Shown here in pieces: positions 1-6,524 of a stretch of DNA of 14,442 nucleotides. Under the pieces are notes generated by a model. It was given only the letters and a program-made list of their open reading frames with translations, was not told where the DNA came from and did no database searches. Numbering within the stretch: the first letter of the stretch is position 1; each line of letters opens with the position of its first letter. A program made the position numbers and the translations under genes. This stretch comes from Deltaproteobacteria bacterium (GTDB taxonomy: Bacteria; Desulfobacterota; Syntrophia; Syntrophales; UBA2192), in assembly GCA_026388445.1 (NCBI GenBank), contig JAPLJU010000064.1:1-14442 (forward strand), given 5' to 3'.

Positions 1-467
1 AATTTATGCGCCATGGATCTGGCCAAAATAAGGGACTGATTGAAACCTCTTTCCCTGAGGCGCTGGAGATGAAGGGGAACGGGCATGACGACATCATATT
101 CGGTGACGTCGAAGGCGGGATAGGAAAATGCTGCCATGAGGGACCCGAGCGACTCTCCGGTGTGAAGACTGCCCTGGTATTTGAACCGCTGAATAGCCTT
201 GAGGAGTGACGTCTCGTAGATGCCCAGAGATCTGACCGACGTGAAATACTGTTTTCTGGAAAGACAATCCCCGCAGGGGTGATCGCTCTGCGTCTCGGTG
301 AAGTAGGGAAGACCGCACCGGGGGCAAAGCGGGGAGCTGATGAAACGGATTTCGGAGAAGCACGCCGGGCAGAAAGAAAAATGCAGATCCTCTTCGAGAA
401 TTTTTTCGCAAACAACGCAGGTCGGTGGGAAGAGAATGTCCGCGAGGCCTCTCAGGATCGTTTTCAA
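1..467 (-). CDS. comF: ComF family phosphoribosyltransferase-like protein, 3' end cut by window
   Basis: 155 codons are visible; the gene leaves the window at the left edge. The N-terminus carries four Cys pairs typical of ComF zinc ribbons: C17/C20, C33/C36 (CPAC), C48/C51 (CPRCG) and C65/C68 (CGDC). Further on are LKAIQRFKYQG (about 89-99) and the family signature RLRERGFNQS (about 136-145). The PRPP-binding loop expected near the C-terminus lies outside the window. ComF proteins are required for DNA uptake in naturally competent bacteria, but the family is also widespread in bacteria not known to be competent, so the role here is open. The start is TTG at 467-465: an in-frame TGA lies 6 nt upstream, and AAAGGGA (482-476, minus) sits 8 nt before it, inside the end of rsfS. 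The TTG follows the rsfS stop by 3 nt, so the two genes are almost certainly co-transcribed. Confidence 0.92.
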   Translation of the reverse strand, partial: MKTILRGLADILFPPTCVVCEKILEEDLHFSFCPACFSEIRFISSPLCPRCGLPYFTETQSDHPCGDCLSRKQYFTSVRSLGIYETSLLKAIQRFKYQGSLHTGESLGSLMAAFSYPAFDVTEYDVVMPVPLHLQRLRERGFNQSLILARSMAHK

Positions 468-470
468 AGA

Positions 471-866
471 TCACATCCCTTTGCGGAGGCGGGTTATTCT
501 GTCGGCGTCGTTATCGATTTCCATCCTGGGAGCATCCGACCACAGCCGCTCCATGTCATAGAAGTCCCGGACGGGTTCGTAGAAGACGTGAACGATGATA
601 TCGGCATAATCCATGAGGATCCACTGCGCCGTCCTTTCTCCCTCAATCCCAAGGGGGAGAAATCCGTTTTTTTTCATGTTCTCTTCGATGGCTTGGGCGA
701 TGCTCTGGACCTGCCGGTCGGAATTTCCACTGCAGACAATAGAGTAGTCGGTGAAGGAGGTCACCTTTTGCATGTTTAATATAATGATATTCTTCGCCTT
801 TTTTTCCAGGGCCGCGTTCACGCAGAGAATGACTCTCTTCTTTGTATCGTCTTTTTTCCTTTTCAA
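471..866 (-). CDS. rsfS: Ribosomal silencing factor RsfS (Iojap/DUF143 family)
   Basis: 131 residues, a normal length for the family. RsfS binds ribosomal protein uL14 on the 50S subunit and blocks subunit joining when nutrients are scarce. Family signatures are clear: FTDYSIVCSGNSDRQVQ (about 38-54), then WILMDYADIIVHVF (82-95), then the C-terminal block RDFYDMERLWSDAP (100-113). The start is TTG at 866-864. An in-frame TAA lies upstream with no ATG or GTG between, and AGGAAAGG (879-872, minus) stands 5 nt before it. The first ATG after that is inside the fold. A Lys-rich N-terminal tail (KRKKDDTKKR) precedes the domain. The gene leads a small minus-strand unit with comF and probably has its own promoter at 924-952. 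nadD, a frequent neighbour of rsfS, is not adjacent here. Confidence 0.95.
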   Translation of the reverse strand: MKRKKDDTKKRVILCVNAALEKKAKNIIILNMQKVTSFTDYSIVCSGNSDRQVQSIAQAIEENMKKNGFLPLGIEGERTAQWILMDYADIIVHVFYEPVRDFYDMERLWSDAPRMEIDNDADRITRLRKGM

Positions 867-918
867 TAAAACCTTTCCTGTCGTGGAATATCCCGATCTT
901 GGAAGGATTGATAAACCC

Positions 919-947
919 TTGTTTTATTAACAGAATTTTACTATACT
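919..947 (+). promoter_or_regulatory. Candidate sigma70 promoter for the 1132-6194 gene set
   Basis: TTGTTT (919-924), 17 nt, then TATACT (942-947), a 5/6 match to the -10 consensus. Transcription would start near 954, giving a leader of roughly 180 nt before the ATG at 1132. It lies face to face with and overlaps the minus-strand candidate, so the two may exclude each other. Confidence 0.45.
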
Positions 948-952
948 GTCAA
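924..952 (-). promoter_or_regulatory. Candidate sigma70 promoter for rsfS-comF
   Basis: Reading the minus strand, a perfect TTGACA (952-947) is followed after 17 nt by TAATAA (929-924), an imperfect -10. Transcription would begin around 917, about 50 nt before the rsfS TTG. It overlaps a plus-strand promoter candidate. Prediction by eye only. Confidence 0.45.
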
Positions 953-1131
953 ACTGAAAATGCCATGGACGCACACAGGCCGAAAAGGTTTGCGAATCCA
1001 GAAGTCGCCGTAGTAAAAAATACTTCTGCCCTGTTGCTTTTATGCGGTGATGATCCTTTTTCGCGGTTGTTTAAACACCCCTGGTGTGATAAAAACCGGT
1101 CGCCTGAATCGTGAAGTGATAAAAAGCCATC
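953..1131 (+). other. Non-coding leader/spacer with short inverted repeats
   Basis: AT-rich spacer between the divergent promoters and the gene at 1132. It holds two small inverted repeats: AGAAGT (1000-1005) with ACTTCT (1022-1027), and ACACC (1075-1079) with GGTGT (1083-1087) around a 3-nt loop. Neither has a T tract on the strand that would make a terminator. They could be operator half-sites or chance. I see no convincing gene in it. Confidence 0.4.
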
Positions 1132-1929
1132 ATGCGGGATATCCTCAAAAAAATTCAAGTGAATCTTCCCTTCCAGCAGCTCTACCATCAGTATCTCCCC
1201 ACTATTTTGAAAGAGAAAATCAATCCCGAAATCGGATTCAATTATCATGTCCTCGACAGCACGCGCAGGGAAGAGTTTCTTCATGTTGCAGGCATCCTGC
1301 AGGAAGCCGGGGTGCGCATTACTTTTCATGCGCCCTTCATGGATTTAAGGCCGGGAGCCCTTGACCCCCGGATCAGGCAGGTGACGATTGACCGTCTGAA
1401 CCAGGTTTTTGACCTGGTGCCCTACTTTCAACCGAAGGCCGTCGTCTGTCATCCCTCCTTCGATGAGCGCTACTACGTGGCAACGGGACCCCGGTGGCTC
1501 GAAAACAGTATCTCCACGTGGCGGGCACTGTCGGGAACGGCAAAAGACATGAGCACCGTGATTATGCTTGAAAATGTCTACGAAACCAATCCCAGCTACC
1601 TGGGGATTCTTCTGGATCAGGTCAACTCTCCTCAACTGCGTTTTTGCTTTGACACGGGACATTTCAATGCCTACTCGAAGACCGATCTGACCCTGTGGCT
1701 TGAAAAGCTGGGGCCCTATGTAGGGGAGCTACACCTCCACGACAATAATGGCTCGTCCGATGATCATCTTCCCGTGGGAAAAGGGAGCTTTCCCTTCCCT
1801 CGACTCTTTGCATTTCTCAGGGAGAGGAGGATGACACCGATTGTGACGATCGAGCCCCACACAGAGAAGAATCTCTGGGATACGCTGGATCACATCCGGG
1901 GGACGGGTTTACTGAATGATTGCTGTTGA
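1132..1929 (+). CDS. Sugar phosphate isomerase/epimerase-like TIM-barrel protein
   Basis: 265 residues of the xylose isomerase-like / AP endonuclease 2 superfamily. Putative metal and catalytic residues occur in the expected order along the barrel: H66 (FHAPF), H107 (CHP), E147 (MLENVYE), D174 and H177 (FDTGH), H201, H203 and D204 (HLHDN), H212 with VGKG (215-218), and E241 (IEP). The fold is convincing; the substrate is not deducible. Family members act on sugars, inositols or hydroxypyruvate, or nick DNA at abasic sites. The N-terminus begins straight in the first strand (KIQVNLPF), which supports ATG 1132. An in-frame TAA is only four codons upstream, and the Shine-Dalgarno is weak (AAAAAG). 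It is 15 nt upstream of ugd, so a sugar-related role is a fair guess. Confidence 0.85.
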   Translation: MRDILKKIQVNLPFQQLYHQYLPTILKEKINPEIGFNYHVLDSTRREEFLHVAGILQEAGVRITFHAPFMDLRPGALDPRIRQVTIDRLNQVFDLVPYFQPKAVVCHPSFDERYYVATGPRWLENSISTWRALSGTAKDMSTVIMLENVYETNPSYLGILLDQVNSPQLRFCFDTGHFNAYSKTDLTLWLEKLGPYVGELHLHDNNGSSDDHLPVGKGSFPFPRLFAFLRERRMTPIVTIEPHTEKNLWDTLDHIRGTGLLNDCC

Positions 1930-1944
1930 TCAGGGAGGACGCCT

Positions 1945-3273
1945 ATGAAGCTAGCGTTTATCGGAACAGGGTATTTGGGGCTTGTTGCCGCCGCCTGTTT
2001 TGCCGAGATGGGAAACGACGTGATCTGTGTCGATGTGGACGAAAAGAAGGTCGAGGGCCTCAAGAAAGGCGTCATACCGATCTTTGAACCGGGGCTCGAG
2101 TCGATCGTGAAGAGGAACTACGGTGGCGGGCGAATGAAGTTCACGACGAGCCTGGAGGAAGCGGTCAGGGATTCCCTGGTGGTCTTCGTTGCCGTGGGAA
2201 CACCGCAGGACGAAAACGGGGCTGCGGATTTGATGCATGTCCAGAAGGTTGCTCGGGATATCGGCGAGTTCGTCGAGGAATACAAGATTATCGTTCTGAA
2301 GTCAACGGTTCCCGTCGGGACATGCGACAAGGTCAGGAAAACCATTCAGGAAAGATTGACCGCCCGGGGGTTCTCGATCGAGTTTGATGTGGTGTCCAAT
2401 CCGGAGTTTCTGAAGGAGGGTGACGCCATTAACGACTTCATGAAGCCCGATCGTGTCATCATCGGCACGGATAATGTGAGAACGGCCGAACTCATGAAAG
2501 AGCTCTACGCGCCCTTTGCCATGGAAAGGGAAAAGTTGATTGTCATGGATAACCGGAGCGCCGAGATGACAAAGTATGCCGCCAACGCAATGCTCGCCAC
2601 ACGCATATCGTTCATGAACGAGATCGCCAATATCTGCGAGAAGGTGGGTGCTGACGTTTCCCTCGTGCGGAGAGGCATCGGGTCCGACCGACGGATCGGT
2701 TATAGTTTCATCTATCCGGGGATCGGCTATGGCGGTTCCTGTTTCCCCAAGGACATGCGGGCTCTCATCAACACGGCACGGGAGAATCAATACAGCTCCC
2801 AGTTGCTCATGGCCGTCGACGGCGTCAACATGCGGCAGCGGCAGATCATGGCCGACAAGGTTGTTCAATATTTTGAAGGCCGGGGAGGCGTCAAGGGTAA
2901 AACAGTGGCCGTCTGGGGGCTTTCCTTCAAACCGAACACCGATGATGTCCGGGAGTCTCCGGCAATGGCTATCGTGTCGATCCTGGTGGAAAAGGGGGTC
3001 AGAATTCAAGCCTATGATCCCGAGGCGATCAAGAGTGCGAAACGAGTTCTGGGAGAAAATCCGAACGTGGTTTATTTCGACAATGCCTATGATGCCCTCA
3101 CCGGTGCCGATGGTCTGGTCCTTTTGACGGAGTGGCACATGTTCAGGAGGCCGGATTTCGATCGGGTGAAGAAACTCCTGAAAATGCCGGTTATTTTTGA
3201 CGGTCGAAACCAGTATGATCCGGCGGAGATGAAAAATAGGGGTTTTGTCTATATGGGTGTCGGTCGAAGATAA
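1945..3273 (+). CDS. ugd: UDP-glucose 6-dehydrogenase
   Basis: 442 residues, normal for the family. It oxidises UDP-glucose twice with NAD+ to UDP-glucuronate, a precursor for exopolysaccharide and lipopolysaccharide sugars, in the cytoplasm. Domains in order: an N-terminal Rossmann fold with GTGYLG (7-12); VGTP (84-87); STVPVGT (120-126); NPEFLKEG (152-159); the central dimer helix with EMTKYAANAMLA (207-218), K210 being the usual catalytic lysine; the active site GYGGSCFPKD (261-270) with nucleophile C266; then a C-terminal UDP-binding Rossmann domain with GLSFKPNTDDVRESP (325-339). All key residues are present. A closely related nucleotide-sugar dehydrogenase such as a UDP-ManNAc dehydrogenase is less likely, given the ~440-residue Ugd-type sequence. 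GGGAGG stands about 7 nt before the ATG. It is 12 nt upstream of the permease pair. No glycosyltransferases are in the window. Confidence 0.95.
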   Translation: MKLAFIGTGYLGLVAAACFAEMGNDVICVDVDEKKVEGLKKGVIPIFEPGLESIVKRNYGGGRMKFTTSLEEAVRDSLVVFVAVGTPQDENGAADLMHVQKVARDIGEFVEEYKIIVLKSTVPVGTCDKVRKTIQERLTARGFSIEFDVVSNPEFLKEGDAINDFMKPDRVIIGTDNVRTAELMKELYAPFAMEREKLIVMDNRSAEMTKYAANAMLATRISFMNEIANICEKVGADVSLVRRGIGSDRRIGYSFIYPGIGYGGSCFPKDMRALINTARENQYSSQLLMAVDGVNMRQRQIMADKVVQYFEGRGGVKGKTVAVWGLSFKPNTDDVRESPAMAIVSILVEKGVRIQAYDPEAIKSAKRVLGENPNVVYFDNAYDALTGADGLVLLTEWHMFRRPDFDRVKKLLKMPVIFDGRNQYDPAEMKNRGFVYMGVGRR

Positions 3274-3285
3274 AGGACAGAGGCC

Positions 3286-4260
3286 GTGCTTCGTTATATG
3301 CTGAGAAGAATGATTTTCATGATTCCCCTTCTCTTCGGGATCACGATCATCTGCTTCTCCGTCATGCACCTGGCCCCCGGCTCGCCGACGGATCTGCAGA
3401 CCCAGATGAATCCCAGGGCCTCTGCCGAGTTGAGGGAGCGTCTGAGGGCCATGTACGATCTCGACAAACCCCTTCACATCCAATATGCCCTCTGGGTCCG
3501 GAAGCTCGCCGTTCTGGATCTGGGGACATCCTTTTCGCCCGACCGCAGGAAGGTATCCGATAAAATTCTCGAGCGACTCCCCGTGACGGTCTCCCTCAAC
3601 ATTCTTTCCATGATCCTGATCCTGTCGCTGGCCATCCCCATCGGCGTCCTGTCGGCGGTGCACCAGGGCTCCCTCTTCGATAAGCTCACCGGTGTATTCG
3701 TTTTCATCGGCTTTGCCATTCCGACGTTCTGGCTGGCCCTCCTTTTCATGATCCTCTTCGGGGTCAACCTCGACTGGCTCCCGATATCGGGACTTCGATC
3801 CCTGAACTATGAATACATGCCGCCTCTTGTGGCTTTCGTCGATCTCATCAAGCACCTCATACTTCCCGTCACGCTCGCTGCCTTCGGGGGGCTGGCCGGA
3901 TTGTCCCGGTACATGAGGTCGAACATGCTCGAAGTCATCCGTCAGGATTACATCGTGACGGCCCGGGCGAATGGGTTGTCCGAGCGGACGGTGATCTACA
4001 AACACGCACTCAGGAATGCGCTTCTTCCCGTCATCACGCTGCTGGGGCTTTCCGTACCGGGCCTGATCGGTGGAAGCGTTATTTTCGAAACCATATTCGG
4101 GATCCCCGGGATGGGACAGCTCTTCTATATGTCCGTCATGTCGAGGGATTACCCGGTCGTCATGGGCATCCTGGTGATTGGGGCCGTATTGACCCTCCTG
4201 GGGAATCTCCTGGCCGACGTCTCCTATGCCCTGGCCGATCCGAGAATCAGAATCTCCTAG
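3286..4260 (+). CDS. ABC transporter permease, OppB/DppB type
   Basis: 324 residues of the peptide/nickel/opine import permease family. The N-terminus is the classic RRMIFMIPLLFGITIICF membrane segment (7-24), followed by a periplasmic loop with LRAMYDLDKPLHIQY (53-67) and five further hydrophobic stretches (about 101-124, 134-159, 190-207, 248-268, 290-312). The EAA coupling loop is DYIVTARANGLSERTVIYKH (221-240), running on into ALRNALLP, and would dock a cytoplasmic ATPase. It ends in the usual LADPRIR. The start is GTG 3286 with AAAGGA about 7 nt upstream; ATG 3298 four codons in is an alternative. It forms a heterodimer with the next gene. Substrate cannot be told: peptides, nickel, opines, sugars and other small solutes are all handled by this family, and no binding protein or ATPase is in the window. 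Confidence 0.93.
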   Translation: MLRYMLRRMIFMIPLLFGITIICFSVMHLAPGSPTDLQTQMNPRASAELRERLRAMYDLDKPLHIQYALWVRKLAVLDLGTSFSPDRRKVSDKILERLPVTVSLNILSMILILSLAIPIGVLSAVHQGSLFDKLTGVFVFIGFAIPTFWLALLFMILFGVNLDWLPISGLRSLNYEYMPPLVAFVDLIKHLILPVTLAAFGGLAGLSRYMRSNMLEVIRQDYIVTARANGLSERTVIYKHALRNALLPVITLLGLSVPGLIGGSVIFETIFGIPGMGQLFYMSVMSRDYPVVMGILVIGAVLTLLGNLLADVSYALADPRIRIS

Positions 4261-4314
4261 GGGCAAGGGGTTGGCGTTCCGTTTGACACTTCGTCATTTC
4301 TAAAGGCATAACGG

Positions 4315-5148
4315 ATGGAAAGAGATTTCTGGCAGCGATTCTCCAAAAACGAACTGGCCCTTGCGGGGTGCGTCATCGTGGTCTGCCTGTTTATCGTCTC
4401 TCTTGTTGCGCCGTGGATTTCGCCGTATGACCCGACGGAGATTCATCTGGACAATATTCTTTCGTCACCGTCGGCGAAGCACTGGCTGGGGACGGATCAG
4501 CTCGGGCGTGACGTGTTGAGCCGCATGATCTGGGGTTCGAGGATCTCTCTCAAAGTCGGTTTTGTTTCCACCGGCATTGCCATTCTCATCGGCACCCTGC
4601 TCGGCGCTGTGGCGGGATATTACGGTCGCGGCGTCGATACGATCATCATGCGGTTCGTGGATATCATGCTGTGCTTCCCCACATTTTTTCTCATCCTCGC
4701 GGTCATTGCCATACTGGAGCCGTCGATATGGAATATCATGGTCATCATCGGGATCACGGGTTGGATGGGCATCACACGACTCGTCCGGGCCGATTTCATC
4801 AGCCTGAAGGAAAGAGATTTCGTTCAGGCGGCGAGAGCCATTGGTGCCAGTGATTTCAGGATCATCTTCATTCACATCCTGCCGAATGCCATGGCCTCGA
4901 TTCTTGTGGCGGCGACCCTGGGGATTGCCGGGGCCATCCTCACGGAGTCCGCCCTGAGTTTTCTCGGCATCGGCGTGCAGCCGCCCACACCGAGTTGGGG
5001 GAACATCCTCACGGCGGGAAAAGACAACATCGATATCGCCTGGTGGCTATCCCTGTTCCCGGGGCTGGCGATTTTGGTAACTGTTCTGGGCTATAACATG
5101 CTGGGTGAAGGGATCCGGGATACCCTGGATCCAAGGCTCCGGGGTTAG
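4315..5148 (+). CDS. ABC transporter permease, OppC/DppC type
   Basis: 277 residues, partner of the upstream OppB-type permease. The N-terminus has the OppC-N form: KNELALAGCVIVVCLFIVSL membrane segment (11-30), then the signature HWLGTDQLGRDVLSR (56-70). More hydrophobic segments lie at about 81-101, 117-133, 139-158, 195-218 and 247-261. The EAA loop is DFVQAARAIGASDFRIIFIH (168-187) followed by ILPN. It closes with LGEGIRDTLDPRLRG, the standard end of this family. AAAGG stands about 9 nt before ATG 4315. It is 54 nt downstream of the OppB gene, close enough for co-transcription. All structural hallmarks are intact, so the transporter half looks functional. The ATPases and substrate-binding protein must be encoded elsewhere. 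Confidence 0.93.
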   Translation: MERDFWQRFSKNELALAGCVIVVCLFIVSLVAPWISPYDPTEIHLDNILSSPSAKHWLGTDQLGRDVLSRMIWGSRISLKVGFVSTGIAILIGTLLGAVAGYYGRGVDTIIMRFVDIMLCFPTFFLILAVIAILEPSIWNIMVIIGITGWMGITRLVRADFISLKERDFVQAARAIGASDFRIIFIHILPNAMASILVAATLGIAGAILTESALSFLGIGVQPPTPSWGNILTAGKDNIDIAWWLSLFPGLAILVTVLGYNMLGEGIRDTLDPRLRG

Positions 5149-5216
5149 CGTGGGGTGAGGGCCCGGGATGGCCGTCGCGTTTGTTAAAAAAAGGGCATTG
5201 GACGGAGACTCGAATC

Positions 5217-5236
5217 AGGAAGGGGACCGACAGATG
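5217..5236 (+). promoter_or_regulatory. Ribosome binding site that favours the inner start of the small gene
   Basis: AGGAAGGGG (5217-5225) stands 8 nt before ATG 5234. It favours a 59-residue product over the 81-residue reading from ATG 5168, which itself has GAGGG a few nt upstream. The 22 extra residues look like translated leader. Confidence 0.6.
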
Positions 5237-5413
5237 AAAAAGGACAAATCCAAATCACAGGAGTTGCTGGACAAACGGATTGTGGAGCTGAAGATGGTCA
5301 GGGGAGATATGACGCCGCAATCCCTCAAATCCTATTTGAAGAGCATTCCGGATGCGTCGGACGACGCCGTAGAGATCATCATCGAACCGGTTAAACGAAA
5401 GAAGAAGACGTGA
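5234..5413 (+). CDS. Small conserved-looking protein of unknown function (59 aa)
   Basis: 59 residues, highly charged, no membrane segment and no cysteine. A Lys-rich start (KKDKSKSQ) leads into a probable helix LLDKRIVELKMVRGDMT, then SLKSYLKSIPDASDDAVEI, then a basic tail (KRKKKT). The core LKMVRGDMTPQSLKSYLKSIPD resembles small unnamed proteins I believe occur beside tatD or metG in Desulfobacterota, but I cannot verify this. A reading from ATG 5168 adds 22 residues; the better ribosome site supports 5234. Its stop is one nucleotide before the tatD ATG, so translation of the two is probably coupled. A nucleic-acid or ribosome-linked role would fit the charge, but this is conjecture. Confidence 0.7.
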   Translation: MKKDKSKSQELLDKRIVELKMVRGDMTPQSLKSYLKSIPDASDDAVEIIIEPVKRKKKT

Positions 5414-5414
5414 C

Positions 5415-6194
5415 ATGCAGCCGGACACCACCATCATTGATACCCATGCGCATCTTGAAATGAGTGCCTTTGACAGGGACCGGGACGCAGTCATCCGGCG
5501 GGCGCAGGATGCCGGTGTTCGGTATATCGTCACCGTCGGAACCACCATCGAAGAGTGCCGAAAAGCCATTTCCATTGCCGGCCGGTACGAATCGGTCTAT
5601 GCCGTCATCGGTATCCATCCCCACGAAGTGAAACATATCGATGGAAAGACCTACGACACCCTCAGGGCGATAGCGAAGTCCCCCAAAGTCGTTGCCTATG
5701 GTGAAATCGGGCTCGATTTTTTTCGAAACCTCTCCCCGAGGAACTGGCAGATTAAAAGGTTCGAGGAGCAGCTTGAAGTGGCCGACGCCCTGGGGCTTCC
5801 TGTCGTGATTCACGACCGGGATGCGCACCAGGAGACCGTGAATGCCTTGAAGCGCTGGAAGGGCAGAAAAAGGGGGGTCATCCATTGTTTTTCCGGAGAC
5901 GAAGCCATGGCCAGGGAGTGCCTGGACATGGGCTTTTATATTTCCATACCGGGGACGATCACCTTTGACAAGAACGACCGGTTGAAGTCGATCGTCCGCC
6001 GTCTTCCCCTCACGAGCTTGCTCGTCGAAACCGACTGTCCTTATCTCACCCCTGTGCCGAAGCGGGGCAAGCGGAATGAACCTTCCTATGTGCTCTACAC
6101 GGCCCGGTGCGTCTCGGAGATCAAGGGACTGCCTTTCGAGGAAGTGGCCCGCGTCACCTCCGAGGGCGCGAAGGCCCTTTTCGGGATCGTCTGA
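5415..6194 (+). CDS. tatD: TatD family metal-dependent hydrolase / DNase
   Basis: 259 residues, the usual length. TatD proteins are TIM-barrel, two-metal enzymes with 3'-5' exonuclease or DNase activity; some act in DNA repair. Metal ligands are all in place: H11 and H13 in DTHAHL (9-14), E97 in GEIGLDFF (96-103), H133 in VIHDRD, H157 in VIHCFSG, and D207 in LVETDCPYLTP (203-213). Other family blocks are IGIHPH (65-70) and QLEVADALGLPVVIH (119-133). The YcfH-like layout makes YcfH/TatD equally good names; the symbol is family level. The start ATG 5415 gives the motif at the expected distance. One nucleotide separates it from the small gene upstream. It is the last gene of the plus-strand set before the thiamine promoter. 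Confidence 0.93.
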   Translation: MQPDTTIIDTHAHLEMSAFDRDRDAVIRRAQDAGVRYIVTVGTTIEECRKAISIAGRYESVYAVIGIHPHEVKHIDGKTYDTLRAIAKSPKVVAYGEIGLDFFRNLSPRNWQIKRFEEQLEVADALGLPVVIHDRDAHQETVNALKRWKGRKRGVIHCFSGDEAMARECLDMGFYISIPGTITFDKNDRLKSIVRRLPLTSLLVETDCPYLTPVPKRGKRNEPSYVLYTARCVSEIKGLPFEEVARVTSEGAKALFGIV

Positions 6195-6206
6195 TCGCAC
6201 GCGCCG

Positions 6207-6224
6207 GGGGCGCTCCGGAGCCCC
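6207..6224 (+). terminator. Weak GC-rich hairpin after tatD
   Basis: GGGGC (6207-6211) can pair with GCCCC (6220-6224) over an 8-nt loop, 13 nt after the tatD stop. No T tract follows. CCCC at 6221-6224 could instead pair with the G run at 6234-6239. It may stabilise the 3' end or be a non-canonical stop; it is not a clear intrinsic terminator. Confidence 0.3.
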
Positions 6225-6254
6225 ACCCGATGCGGGGGGATCTTCACTATCGTC

Positions 6255-6283
6255 TTGATCATCCGGACGAAAAGGAGTAGTAT
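6255..6283 (+). promoter_or_regulatory. Candidate sigma70 promoter of the thiamine operon
   Basis: TTGATC (6255-6260), 17 nt, then TAGTAT (6278-6283). The predicted start is near 6289-6291, exactly where the riboswitch P1 helix begins, which strengthens a pair of boxes that are only moderate by themselves. Confidence 0.55.
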
Positions 6284-6288
6284 AAAAA

Positions 6289-6363
6289 AACCTGGGGGTG
6301 CCCGAGCGGCTGAGATCATACCCCTTGAACCTGACCTGGGTAATGCCAGCGTAGGGAGCGGTT
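6289..6363 (+). ncRNA. TPP riboswitch (THI element)
   Basis: A complete thiamine pyrophosphate aptamer. P1 is AACC (6289-6292) with GGTT (6360-6363). P2 is GGGGT (6295-6299) with ACCCC (6320-6324). P3 is very short: GCC (6300-6302) with GGC (6308-6310). The pyrimidine-sensing CTGAGA is at 6310-6315. P4 is CCT (6330-6332) with AGG (6353-6355). P5 is CTGG (6336-6339) with CCAG (6346-6349), followed by the conserved GCGTAGGGA (6349-6357). When TPP binds, expression of the downstream thiamine genes falls. The intrinsic terminator 21 nt further on points to control of transcription elongation rather than of translation initiation; the thiD start lies 160 nt beyond the aptamer. Confidence 0.97.
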
Positions 6364-6384
6364 GTGAAAATCCGGACATCGAGG

Positions 6385-6419
6385 GGCACATCCTGGGTAA
6401 ACAGGCTGTGCCTTTTTTT
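6385..6419 (+). terminator. Riboswitch-controlled intrinsic terminator
   Basis: GGCACA (6385-6390) pairs with TGTGCC (6407-6412); after a single T/C mismatch the stem goes on as CCTG (6392-6395) with CAGG (6402-6405), closing a 6-nt loop. Seven T residues follow (6413-6419). It is about 105 nt before the thiD-thiN start. GTGCCC in aptamer P2/P3 (6298-6303) can pair perfectly with GGGCAC (6384-6389) in the terminator's 5' arm, giving a possible antiterminator. Confidence 0.88.
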
Positions 6420-6524
6420 CGATCCGGTATTCAGAGCGTCTTCAACACCAGGCGGCCGCTGATCTCGCCGATGGCGCCTTCAATCCCTTTTCCCCGGGAA
6501 AATTCAGATCATGGAGATGAAACA

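Noticed and set aside
94..474. 126-codon minus-strand frame at the left edge
   Set aside because: Arg/Pro/Ser-rich without a fold; the neighbouring frame encodes ComF with four Cys pairs and RGFNQ.
965..1114. Possible 49-codon small ORF in the leader before the isomerase-like gene
   Set aside because: No ribosome site before its ATG and no recognisable features; it looks like chance coding in a leader.
2302..4266. 654-codon open frame on the minus strand opposite ugd and the OppB-type permease gene
   Set aside because: Its product is low-complexity, rich in D, H, G, R and P, with no recognisable fold. It lies fully opposite two well-supported genes and spans their junction, as expected for a codon-bias shadow in GC-rich DNA.
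4283..4312. TTGACA-18-CATAAC, a promoter-like pair in the gap before the OppC-type permease gene
   Set aside because: Transcription would start at or inside the coding region, leaving no leader or ribosome site. A chance match is more likely within a co-transcribed set.
6255..6524. N-terminal extension of ThiD-ThiN through the riboswitch
   Set aside because: The frame is open but covers the promoter -10, the TPP aptamer and the terminator. ATG 6525 has a ribosome site and begins exactly at the ThiD domain.
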